Part shown: piece by piece, positions 19,601 through 26,778 of the stretch
Layout of the letters: every line of letters begins with the position of its first letter
Numbering within the stretch: the stretch's first letter is position 1
Assembly (NCBI GenBank): GCA_044223995.1
Contig: JBGALE010000001.1
Span: 372,001 to 436,000, forward strand
DNA from: JACMLD01 sp044223995
Lineage (GTDB): Bacteria > Bacteroidota > Bacteroidia > Chitinophagales > Chitinophagaceae
Direction of reading: 5' to 3'
DNA length: 64,000 bases
The notes under the pieces: generated by a model
What the model saw: the letters and a program-made list of their open reading frames with translations, nothing else
What the model was told of the DNA's origin: nothing
Database searches by the model: none
Made by a program: the position numbers and the translations under genes

Positions 19601-19785
19601 CCAATAGTGGAAATATGGCGCCGCCAAAACAGGTGAAGGACGTGTACGAGGATTTGGCCGGTAAATGTGATGCTGAATTGGGCAAGCTGAAAAAAATTAT
19701 GGCTGAGGAATTGCCCAAACTCAATCAACTGATACGTGACAAGCAACTACCAGTGATTGGAGTAGCGCCGGATAAAAAAGGATAA
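16639..19785 (+). CDS. Large secreted BNR/sortilin-like beta-propeller protein 2
   Basis: 1048 residues, paralogous to the preceding large protein: same order of signal peptide (about 1-19), RLVGPFRGGRSGAVTG opening, Asp boxes (KTMDGGSNW, RSEDAGRTW, KTTDGGKTW, KSTDGGDTW, TSADAGETW, RDGGKTF, SFDGGANW, KDGGKNW, KTEDYGKTW, SYDGGTNW), the conserved HGDHHDLWIDP strand and a C-terminal helical tail rich in Lys. The double propeller resembles sortilin/GH74-type proteins found in Bacteroidota, often labelled glycosyl hydrolase without proof. The terminator between the two copies implies separate transcription. Which substrate they bind is not evident from the neighbours. Confidence 0.82.
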   Translation: MRRLLLVLVLIPAIAVHAQKKTKTAASVADTGNADSILLSKVKYRLVGPFRGGRSGAVTGSFKNKSTFYFGSTGGGIWKTMDGGSNWKNTSDKYFGGTMGAVAVAPSDENIIYVGEGENTMRGNVSEGLEGMWRSEDAGRTWKNIGLKEGRHIIRIVIHPRNPDIVWVAVMGHLFGPGEERGIYKTTDGGKTWKRTLFINNQTGISDLVMEPGNPSVMYAGSWRLLRTPYSLESGGEGSGLWKSTDGGDTWTNISARKGLPKGVWGIVGVAVAPSNPDRLYAIIENAAGGLFTSADAGETWTLTSNDNNIRQRAWYYSKVFVDPKNENLVYCPNVNFMRSRDGGKTFQSLNTPHGDHHDLWIDPEDGNRMIVADDGGAQISFDGGANWSTYGNQPTSQIYRVTTDNSFPYRILGAQQDNSTVRIKSRTSGIAITEQDWEPTAGAESGYVVADPLNPDVVYGGNYGGYLSRLDHKTGENRAISVWPDNPMGAGADVQKYRFQWNFPIFFSPHNPKKLYTAGNVLFATENAGASWTALSGDLTTNDKSRQKSSGGPITQDNTSVEYYCTIFTATESWVEKDLLWTGSDDGVISVSKDGGKNWENVTPKDCPKWMMWNCVEVDPFKKGTAYFAGTRYKSDDFAPYLYKTEDYGKTWTLITNGIDKMHFTRCIRADHKRPGLLYAGTEYGMYISYDGGTNWKKFQLNLPIVPVTDLTIKENDLIVATQGRAFWVIDDLTMIQESGNSIVSKSLHVYAINPAYRMQSIPFRFFGGPVRNAGTNPPTGVVINYFAKDITDTVKASIAIKDSNKKLIKTFSTDAKENDSKMEIAKGVNQFVWNMEYPGADRIDGMILWNGVPGSILAAPGKYFAKVKVAGDSTEVPFEIKADPNFTVTQADYEDQVTFLLKVRDKFNEVQKGIKDIRTIRGQINDYTTRWGKDTPKEVKQLADSINKQLTAIEETLYQTKSKSGQDVLNYPIRLNDKLSGVFDAANSGNMAPPKQVKDVYEDLAGKCDAELGKLKKIMAEELPKLNQLIRDKQLPVIGVAPDKKG

Positions 19786-19816
19786 CAGTGCCATAAAAGA
19801 AATTTTGATTTTATTG

Positions 19817-19847
19817 AAATGCCGCCAGGAACTGGCGGCATTTTTTT
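19817..19847 (+). terminator. Intrinsic terminator after BNR protein 2
   Basis: AAATGCCGCCAG and CTGGCGGCATTT form a twelve-base perfect stem with a GAA loop and a T tract. It insulates the methyltransferase gene downstream. Confidence 0.92.
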
Positions 19848-19904
19848 GGTTTATTATTTTCAATAAATGGTATTTTGCCCTGCATTTGTTTTCTTTGCTA
19901 ACTT

Positions 19905-20567
19905 ATGTCAATCTCTCGTTATATAAAGTCAATCGTCAATTTCAAGTTTAGTTTTCTCCGCAGGTCTTTTGGGCGAAAGCCCTTTAGACTATTGGATGTT
20001 GGTGCGGGAAACCACTCCGCATCAAGGATCAAGTCAATATTTCCTGCCTGTGAATATTATGGACTGGACATGAGCAGGGACTATAATAACAGCGAGGCAG
20101 ATTTTGCGCTGATGTCCGGTTTTTATGAACTTGACTTAACGCGCCTGGACTACAGATCATTGCCGGATAATTTCTTTGACGGCATCTGGATGGCGCATGT
20201 CATAGAGCATTTGTACAATGGCGATGAAGTGGTCCCGCTATTGTTGTCAAAACTGAAACCAGGTGGCTATTTTTATATTGAATATCCCGGTGAAAAAAGC
20301 ACCAGGCTACCGTCAATGACCGGTTCACTAAATTTCAAAGATGATGCTTCACATGTTAGGCTTTATTCAGTGCCTGAGCTGAAAAAGATATTTGAAGATC
20401 ACGGCTGTATCGTATTAAAAAGTGGAACCCGCCGAAACTGGTATTATATTATGGGCTTGCCTGTCCGTTTAATTATCACACTCTTTAAAAAAGGACACCT
20501 CGAAGGAAATCTTTTTTGGGATTTGCTGGGCTTTGCAGAATTTTTATATGTCCGTAAACAAGCTTAG
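19905..20567 (+). CDS. Class I SAM-dependent methyltransferase
   Basis: 220 residues, cytoplasmic. Motif I is LLDVGAGNHSASRI, the acidic end of strand 2 is YYGLDMSRDY, and FDGIWMAHVIEHLYNGDEV followed by LLSKLKPGGYFYIEYPG is the post-motif region typical of Methyltransf_11/23 enzymes. The basic N-terminus (RYIKSIVNFKFSFLRRSFGRKPFR) could associate with membrane or nucleic acid. Substrate not inferable; similar enzymes occur in sugar or lipid modification. It stands between a terminator and the efflux operon, about 220 bases before tolC-like, and is probably a single gene. Confidence 0.85.
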   Translation: MSISRYIKSIVNFKFSFLRRSFGRKPFRLLDVGAGNHSASRIKSIFPACEYYGLDMSRDYNNSEADFALMSGFYELDLTRLDYRSLPDNFFDGIWMAHVIEHLYNGDEVVPLLLSKLKPGGYFYIEYPGEKSTRLPSMTGSLNFKDDASHVRLYSVPELKKIFEDHGCIVLKSGTRRNWYYIMGLPVRLIITLFKKGHLEGNLFWDLLGFAEFLYVRKQA

Positions 20568-20786
20568 GGGTTAACTTGTTGTCGTCGACCCTGGCGCACC
20601 ATTCATCATTAAAATTGTATTAACTCAAAATAAATTAAACAGTTGTTTGATTTTATTGTTGTTCTTACATTAATTTCGCATCCTGATTTTAGGAAACCTT
20701 CTGTTGCCCGTTTACTATTGTTTGCCCTGACATTATTTGCAAAATTTAACCTGCGGCTTACCAGGCCGATGGGATTACAATATTAT

Positions 20787-22109
20787 ATGAGACGAATTAT
20801 AGGAATTTTTTTAGCCCTTTCATTGATATTAGCGTCTATTCATACCAGCGCCCAGTCTGTAAATGACTCAATGCTGCAGGACGCTTCGCTGCAAAATTGT
20901 ATTCAGTACGCATTGAGGCACCAACCCTCGTTGCAACAGTCTTTGCTGGATGAAGAGATAACTGAAAGGCAGATAAAGACAAAACTCGCTGACTGGTACC
21001 CGCAACTAAACTTCAATTACAACCTGCAGCATAATTTCCAGGTGCAAACCTCTGTTATCGGCGGCAACCCGATCAAACTTGGTGTGGACAATACCTCCTC
21101 CGCCCAGTTTGCCTTTACACAAACTATTTTTAATAAAGACGTTTTGCTGGCATCCCGCTCCGCAAAAGATGTTCGCACCCGCATCAGGCAGTTGACCACC
21201 GGGAATAAAATTGACATCACCGTTACAGTTAGTAAGGCTTTTTATGATGTGCTGTTAACTGAACAGCAAATAAAATTGCTGGACGAAGACATCACACGCC
21301 TGGAACGAAGCCTGAAGGATACCTACAGCCAGTACCAATCCGGAATAGTTGACAAAATTGATTACAAACGTGCCACTATTGCATTGAACAATGCAAAAGC
21401 GCAAAAACGGCAAAATGAAGAGTTGCTGAAATCGAGATACGCGTACCTGCGGCAGGCAATGGGATATCCCACAGCAGGAGAACTCAAAGTGTTATACGAT
21501 AGCGCGCAACTGGAGAAAGAAGCATTTATTGACACAGTCCAATCAGTCAATTATGAAAACAGGATCGAGTACCAATTGCTGCAAACGCAAAAACGTTTAC
21601 AGCAATCCAACCTGAGTTACTATAAATGGAGCTTTTTCCCTACAGTATCAGCCTTTGGAAATTACAACCTGAACTTCCTCAACAATGAGTTTGCAAAACT
21701 GTACAGCCAGAATTATCCAAATTCCTTTGCAGGAATATCGCTTTCTTTTCCCATTTTCCAGGGAACAAAAAGATTGCAGCAGGTGAAAGAGGCTGAGTTG
21801 GAACTGAAACGTGTGGACTATGATATTATTTCACTGAAAAACGCTATCAGTGCTGATTACACCAATGCTATTTCGTCCTATAAAAGTGCTGTCAATTATT
21901 ACTATGTATTGAAGGATAACCTGGAAATTGCGAGGGAGGTCTATAACACCATCCAGTTGCAGTACAAGGCGGGTATAAAAACCTACCTTGATGTAATTAT
22001 AGCTGAAACAGATCTCCGTACAGCTCAGGTGAATTATACAAATGCATTATACGAGGTATTAAGCAATAAGCTGGATGTGCAAAAAGCAATGGGCACCATA
22101 CAATATTAA
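20787..22109 (+). CDS. TolC-family outer-membrane efflux protein
   Basis: 440 residues from the Met of MRRIIGIFLALSLILASIHTSAQ, a signal peptide; an upstream in-frame TTG (20643) would precede it with non-signal sequence. The mature protein has the two outer-membrane-efflux repeats, with LQNCIQYALRHQPSLQQS opening the first and long amphipathic helices (AKAQKRQNEELLKSRYAYLRQ, DLRTAQVNYTNALYEVL) that form the periplasmic tunnel. It is the exit duct of the tripartite pump. It ends 3 bases before the adaptor gene, and the permease follows, giving an operon in the order duct, adaptor, permease. Confidence 0.92.
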   Translation: MRRIIGIFLALSLILASIHTSAQSVNDSMLQDASLQNCIQYALRHQPSLQQSLLDEEITERQIKTKLADWYPQLNFNYNLQHNFQVQTSVIGGNPIKLGVDNTSSAQFAFTQTIFNKDVLLASRSAKDVRTRIRQLTTGNKIDITVTVSKAFYDVLLTEQQIKLLDEDITRLERSLKDTYSQYQSGIVDKIDYKRATIALNNAKAQKRQNEELLKSRYAYLRQAMGYPTAGELKVLYDSAQLEKEAFIDTVQSVNYENRIEYQLLQTQKRLQQSNLSYYKWSFFPTVSAFGNYNLNFLNNEFAKLYSQNYPNSFAGISLSFPIFQGTKRLQQVKEAELELKRVDYDIISLKNAISADYTNAISSYKSAVNYYYVLKDNLEIAREVYNTIQLQYKAGIKTYLDVIIAETDLRTAQVNYTNALYEVLSNKLDVQKAMGTIQY

Positions 22110-22112
22110 AAA

Positions 22113-23279
22113 ATGAGTAAATATTTTTCAGGTATGAGACAAATTGTAAAATGGCTGACAGCGGGATGCAGCATGGCCGTTCTATTATATGCTTGCGGTG
22201 CAGGCGACAAAAAAGCCGATGCGCCAAAACCACCGCCCCCGGTTTCGGTGGTCACCTACACTGTTCAAAAAGGTAGCGCAACTTATTATGATGAATATCC
22301 CGCAACAGTGGTTGCCTTAAACGAAGTGCAGGTTAGGCCGCAGGTAACCGGCTACATTACTGGTATATATTTTAAAGATGGGCAGTTTGTTCGCAAGGGG
22401 CAAAAATTATACAGCATCGACCAGCAACAATACCAGGCTACTTACGACCAGGCTATTGCTAACCTGAATGTCGCGAAGGCAAACCTGGCAAAAGCACAAC
22501 AGGATGCAGACAGGTATACAGAATTGCAGAAAAACGATGCGATTGCCCGCCAAACAGTAGAACATGCACAGGCAGATTTGCAGTCTTATAAAATGCAACT
22601 GGAAGCAGCAAAGGCAAATGTGGCAGGTGTTCAAACCAATGTACGTTATTCTACCATATTTGCACCTTTTGATGGTACCATTGGAATTTCGCAGGTAAAA
22701 ATGGGAACAGCCGTTTCGCCTGGTCAAACTATTTTAAATACTATCTCTTCCGATGATCCCGTAGCCGTTGATTTTGCACTCGATCAAAAAGACATTGCCC
22801 GGTTTGTACAATTACAGCAAAAAGGAAATACAGCCAACGATTCAACATTTACACTTGAATTACCCGATCAGTCTGTTTATAAATTTCCCGGTCATATCAG
22901 TTTAATCGACCGTGCTGTTGATCCGCAAACGGGCACTATAAAAACGCGTCTTGTATTTCCCAATAAAAATAAAATTCTGAAAGCAGGGATGAGCTGCAAT
23001 ATCCGGGTACGTAATAATGGTAATACACAACTATTACTGATACCTGCCAAAGCAGTGGTAGAACAGATGGGAGAATACTATGTATTTGTCGTGAATGATA
23101 GCAGTAAGGTGGCACAGCGAAAAATAGTAAGGGGTAATAATATTCTCGATAAGACAATTGTAAAAGATGGTCTGCAGGAAAACGATAAGATAGTTATTGA
23201 AGGTGTACAGAAATTGCGCGATGGCGGCAGTGTGCAGGTAGGAAAACCTGCAGGCGATTCAACAGGCAAGAAGAAATAG
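22113..23279 (+). CDS. RND efflux periplasmic adaptor (AcrA/MexA-like lipoprotein)
   Basis: 388 residues. The N-terminus has the lipobox LLYAC before GAGDKK, so the mature protein is lipid-anchored, as in MexA. RPQVTGYITGIYFKDGQFVRKGQKLYSID is the first lipoyl half, a coiled-coil hairpin follows (YDQAIANLNVAKANLAKAQ and QTVEHAQADLQSYKMQLEAA), then the second lipoyl half around FAPFDGTIGISQVKMGTAVSPG, a beta barrel and the membrane-proximal domain. An alternative start at 22134 (MRQIVKW) is equally possible and removes seven residues. It bridges the TolC-like duct and the permease encoded next. Confidence 0.92.
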   Translation: MSKYFSGMRQIVKWLTAGCSMAVLLYACGAGDKKADAPKPPPPVSVVTYTVQKGSATYYDEYPATVVALNEVQVRPQVTGYITGIYFKDGQFVRKGQKLYSIDQQQYQATYDQAIANLNVAKANLAKAQQDADRYTELQKNDAIARQTVEHAQADLQSYKMQLEAAKANVAGVQTNVRYSTIFAPFDGTIGISQVKMGTAVSPGQTILNTISSDDPVAVDFALDQKDIARFVQLQQKGNTANDSTFTLELPDQSVYKFPGHISLIDRAVDPQTGTIKTRLVFPNKNKILKAGMSCNIRVRNNGNTQLLLIPAKAVVEQMGEYYVFVVNDSSKVAQRKIVRGNNILDKTIVKDGLQENDKIVIEGVQKLRDGGSVQVGKPAGDSTGKKK

Positions 23280-23311
23280 GAACATCGATCACTTTTTAAC
23301 TGGAAACAAGA

Positions 23312-26300
23312 ATGATAGCAGATACTTTTATACGCAGGCCGGTAACGGCTATAGTTATATCCATCGTCATTGTACTGGTTGGTGTACTGGCATTGCTCAA
23401 CCTGCCCGTTAGCCAGTATCCTGACATAACGCCACCGACTGTGCAGATTACAGGAAGTTTTACAGGAGCTGATGCACAAACAGTGGAGCAAACGGTAACC
23501 ACGCCCATCGAAACGCAGGTAAACGGTACGCCGGGAATGGCTTATTTGCAGAGCAACAGTACAAGCGATGGCCGCACCACCATCAACGTGAACCTGAAGG
23601 TGGGAACCAACCCCGATATTGCTGCACTGGATATTCAGAACCGTGTGGGCATTGCAACACCGCAATTACCCGATGATGTAAAGCGATTGGGGCTTACTAC
23701 CAGGAAACGGAATCCAAGCATCCTTATGCTGGTAGCCATGTATTCTCCCAATGGTACACATAATGTCACCTTCACCGACAACTATACCAATATTTTCGTA
23801 AGAGATGCTTTGCTTCGTGTTACGGGTGTGGGAGATATTTTTACCAGGGCCGATGATTTCAGTATGCGTATTTGGTTGCAGCCGGATAAAATGGCTCAGT
23901 TGGGCCTAACCACCAACGATGTCATTGCTTCACTGACAGAACAAAACGTGCAAATCGCAGCAGGTTCTGTTGGCGCTTCACCACAACCAAAAACACAGGC
24001 GTTTGAATACACGGTATTTACCAACAGCCGGTTGAGTACGGTACAGCAGTTTAATAATATTATTGTCAGAACAAAACCTTCAGATGGTTCCATCGTTTAT
24101 TTAAGGGATGTGGCACGGGTTGAATTGGGTAAATTCAGTTATGCCAGTAACTCTTTCGTGGATGGTAAAAGAGCTTCTTACCTGTTAGTCTACCAGGCAC
24201 CCGGAAGTAATGCACTGGATGTGGCAAAAGGTGTTTTCGCGACGATGGAAAACCTGAAGAAATCATTTCCAAAAGATATTGATTATGTAGTTCCTTTTGA
24301 GAGCGTGTCTGTCGTACAGGTTTCCATTAGTGAAGTGGTAAAGACCTTACTGGAAGCGCTGGGTCTCGTGGTGCTGGTGGTCTTTTTATTCCTGCAAAGC
24401 TGGCGGGCAACGCTAATACCTGTTTTGGCAATACCTGTTTCTATCATTGGGACATTTGCTTTGTTTATACCACTTGGTTTTACCATCAACACGCTAACCA
24501 TGTTTGGTTTTGTATTGGCAATTGGTATTGTAGTGGATGATGCAATAGTGGTAGTGGAAGCGGTACAGCATAATATTGACTACGAGGGCATGACACCCAA
24601 GGAAGCAACCATCAAGGCAATGAAAGACATTTCCGGGCCGGTGGTGGCAATTGCATTGATCCTTGCAGCAGTATTTATCCCGGTAGCATTTATCCCCGGC
24701 ATTGTAGGCAGGTTGTACCAGCAGTTTGCAATCACCATCGCGATATCGGTATTGATTTCTGCCTTTGTAGCTTTATCATTAACACCAGCGTTGTGCTCAT
24801 TGTTTCTCCGCCCCATGCATCTTGATAAGAAGTCGCATGGCATTAATAAATTCTTTTACTGGTTTAATGAATGGTTTGCAAGGGTCACAGGTTCCTACAC
24901 ATCCGGTGTACGTAAAACCATCAAGGCGGCGCCCTATGCATTGGTATTGCTGGCCTGTATTTTTGCAGGTACCAGCATCCTGTTTAAAAATAAACCAACC
25001 GGGTTCATCCCAACAGAAGACGAAGGGAGATTGTATGTAACGTATGAATTACCGGAAGCTTCTTCTACGACAAGAAGCCTGGAAGTGCTGGACAGTGTGA
25101 TGAGTATACTGAAAAACACCCAGGGGGTTGCACATTATGCTGCACTCGGCGGCTTAAACGTGGTGACTTTTGCTTCCAAATCAAACAGTGGTACTGTATT
25201 TACCCAGTTGAAGCCATGGGATCAAAGAAAAGACAAATCACTTCAGTTAAATGGTTTAATTGCTTCCCTGCAAAAGAAACTTGCATCGATAAAAGGCGCG
25301 AATATCATTGTGATTTCTCCGCCCGCTATACCAGGTTTGGGACAAACCGGTGGATTTACATTTGAACTGGAACAACGCGAAAGCACAGACGATATCAACC
25401 AGTTTGAAAGAGTGGTACAGACTTTTGTAGCGGAGGCCAATAAGCGCCCTGAAATTAACCGCGCCTTTTCATTCTTTACTGCACGCACACCGGGTTACCA
25501 GGTAGATGTGGATCGGGATCAGTGTAAAAAATTGGGAGTGTCCATTTCGGACGTATACAGCACCATGCAAACTTACCTGGGAAGCCGTTATGTAAACGAT
25601 TTTACCATCTACGGCCGCAACTTCCGCGTGGTGGCGCAGGCAGATACGATGTACAGGGGAGATATTAATAACCTGGGTAAATATTATGTACGCAACCAGG
25701 CAGGAACTTTACTGCCATTAAGCACATTAGTTTCGTACAAGGTAATTGAAAGTGCGCCGCTGGTAACACATTATAACCTGTTCAGGACGGCAGAAATCAA
25801 TGGCGGTGCAAAAGAAGGATACAGCAGCGGACAAGCTATCCAGGCTTTGCGCGAAGTGGCCGCAAATGTTTTACCATCTGGTTATGGGTATGAATTTTCC
25901 GGATTGAGCCGCGAAGAAATCAATGCGGGCAACAGTACCCTGGTAATTTTCGCATTGTCTATTTTATTTGTATTTCTTTTCCTCGCTGCATTATATGAAA
26001 GCTGGTCTGTTCCTTTCTCTGTATTGCTGGCTGTTCCATTGGGGGCATTTGGCGCCATCCTTACATTAACGCTGATCCCACGACTTAGCAATAGTGTGTA
26101 TGCGCAAATTGGTTTGATCACATTGATAGGGCTTGCTGCAAAGAATGCCATCCTGATTGTAGAATTTGCAAAAGAAAGGGTTGATCGCGGTATGCCGATC
26201 ATTGCAGCTACTTTGGAAGCAGTAAAGCTTAGGTTGCGTCCTATCATCATGACATCAATGGCGTTTATATTAGGTGTATTGCCACTTGCATTTGCCGAAG

Positions 26301-26497
26301 GAGCGGGTGGTATCGCCCGCAGCACTATTGGATGGACAGTATTGGGCGGAATGCTGGCAGCTACATTACTCGCCATATTTATTGTACCCGTGTTGTTTGT
26401 TACTATCACCAAAATTGCCTACAGTAAAAAACAACTGGAAGAATTGGGCAAAAATGCCAGGGACGATTCAGATGCGATGCCACATATGCCTGTGTGA
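23312..26497 (+). CDS. RND multidrug efflux permease (HAE1 family)
   Basis: 1061 residues, the proton-driven inner-membrane pump. The N-terminus IADTFIRRPVTAIVISIVIVLVGVLALLNLPVSQYPDI is the HAE1 signature. The proton-relay acidic pair is present in AIGIVVDDAIVVVEA and the paired Lys in LIGLAAKNAILIVEFAKE. The expected twelve membrane segments and two large periplasmic loops are seen, with length matching AcrB-type pumps. It closes the tripartite operon 32 bases after the adaptor. Substrates cannot be read from sequence; drugs, bile salts or dyes are typical for the family. No dedicated regulator gene is adjacent. Confidence 0.95.
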   Translation: MIADTFIRRPVTAIVISIVIVLVGVLALLNLPVSQYPDITPPTVQITGSFTGADAQTVEQTVTTPIETQVNGTPGMAYLQSNSTSDGRTTINVNLKVGTNPDIAALDIQNRVGIATPQLPDDVKRLGLTTRKRNPSILMLVAMYSPNGTHNVTFTDNYTNIFVRDALLRVTGVGDIFTRADDFSMRIWLQPDKMAQLGLTTNDVIASLTEQNVQIAAGSVGASPQPKTQAFEYTVFTNSRLSTVQQFNNIIVRTKPSDGSIVYLRDVARVELGKFSYASNSFVDGKRASYLLVYQAPGSNALDVAKGVFATMENLKKSFPKDIDYVVPFESVSVVQVSISEVVKTLLEALGLVVLVVFLFLQSWRATLIPVLAIPVSIIGTFALFIPLGFTINTLTMFGFVLAIGIVVDDAIVVVEAVQHNIDYEGMTPKEATIKAMKDISGPVVAIALILAAVFIPVAFIPGIVGRLYQQFAITIAISVLISAFVALSLTPALCSLFLRPMHLDKKSHGINKFFYWFNEWFARVTGSYTSGVRKTIKAAPYALVLLACIFAGTSILFKNKPTGFIPTEDEGRLYVTYELPEASSTTRSLEVLDSVMSILKNTQGVAHYAALGGLNVVTFASKSNSGTVFTQLKPWDQRKDKSLQLNGLIASLQKKLASIKGANIIVISPPAIPGLGQTGGFTFELEQRESTDDINQFERVVQTFVAEANKRPEINRAFSFFTARTPGYQVDVDRDQCKKLGVSISDVYSTMQTYLGSRYVNDFTIYGRNFRVVAQADTMYRGDINNLGKYYVRNQAGTLLPLSTLVSYKVIESAPLVTHYNLFRTAEINGGAKEGYSSGQAIQALREVAANVLPSGYGYEFSGLSREEINAGNSTLVIFALSILFVFLFLAALYESWSVPFSVLLAVPLGAFGAILTLTLIPRLSNSVYAQIGLITLIGLAAKNAILIVEFAKERVDRGMPIIAATLEAVKLRLRPIIMTSMAFILGVLPLAFAEGAGGIARSTIGWTVLGGMLAATLLAIFIVPVLFVTITKIAYSKKQLEELGKNARDDSDAMPHMPV

Positions 26498-26511
26498 CGA
26501 AAAATTTAATA

Positions 26512-26538
26512 AAACATCCGCCGGGCGGATGTTTTTGT
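26512..26538 (+). terminator. Intrinsic terminator of the efflux operon
   Basis: AACATCCG and CGGATGTT pair around CCGGG, followed by TTTGTTTT. It lies 15 bases after the permease stop. Confidence 0.85.
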
Positions 26539-26668
26539 TTTATAACAGTTTATGCAGGGGAGTCATTTTTCATGGTATTTTTTCCGGGGCCGGCGGGTAA
26601 TTCTCCTATGTGTATAAGCTTGTTTTGGCACGGCACATGCAATAGTATGGTTGTTCAAATCCGTACTT

Positions 26669-26746
26669 ATGAAAAAGACAATTGCTTTAAACCTGGTATT
26701 AATCTTATTGTATTATTTCCTGTTACAAGTATTGCTTCCTTTTTAA
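26669..26746 (+). CDS. Possible 25-residue hydrophobic membrane peptide
   Basis: A short ATG-initiated frame encodes MKKTIALNLVLILLYYFLLQ followed by VLLPF and a TAA stop. The product has two lysines and then a single uninterrupted hydrophobic stretch, as in known bacterial single-span micropeptides. A strong terminator begins 6 bases after the stop, and a terminator lies upstream, so this could be a separate short transcript of about 100-200 bases. No Shine-Dalgarno or clear promoter was seen, and such short frames occur by chance, so it may equally be a non-coding RNA or nothing. Confidence 0.3.
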   Translation: MKKTIALNLVLILLYYFLLQVLLPF

Positions 26747-26752
26747 GTAACG

Positions 26753-26778
26753 AATAAGGCCGGTGGCCTTATTTTTTT
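26753..26778. terminator. Terminator shared by convergent transcripts
   Basis: AATAAGGCC and GGCCTTATT form a nine-base perfect stem around GGT, with a T tract on the plus strand. It sits at the end of the DUF5916 gene coming from the other side. Confidence 0.85.
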
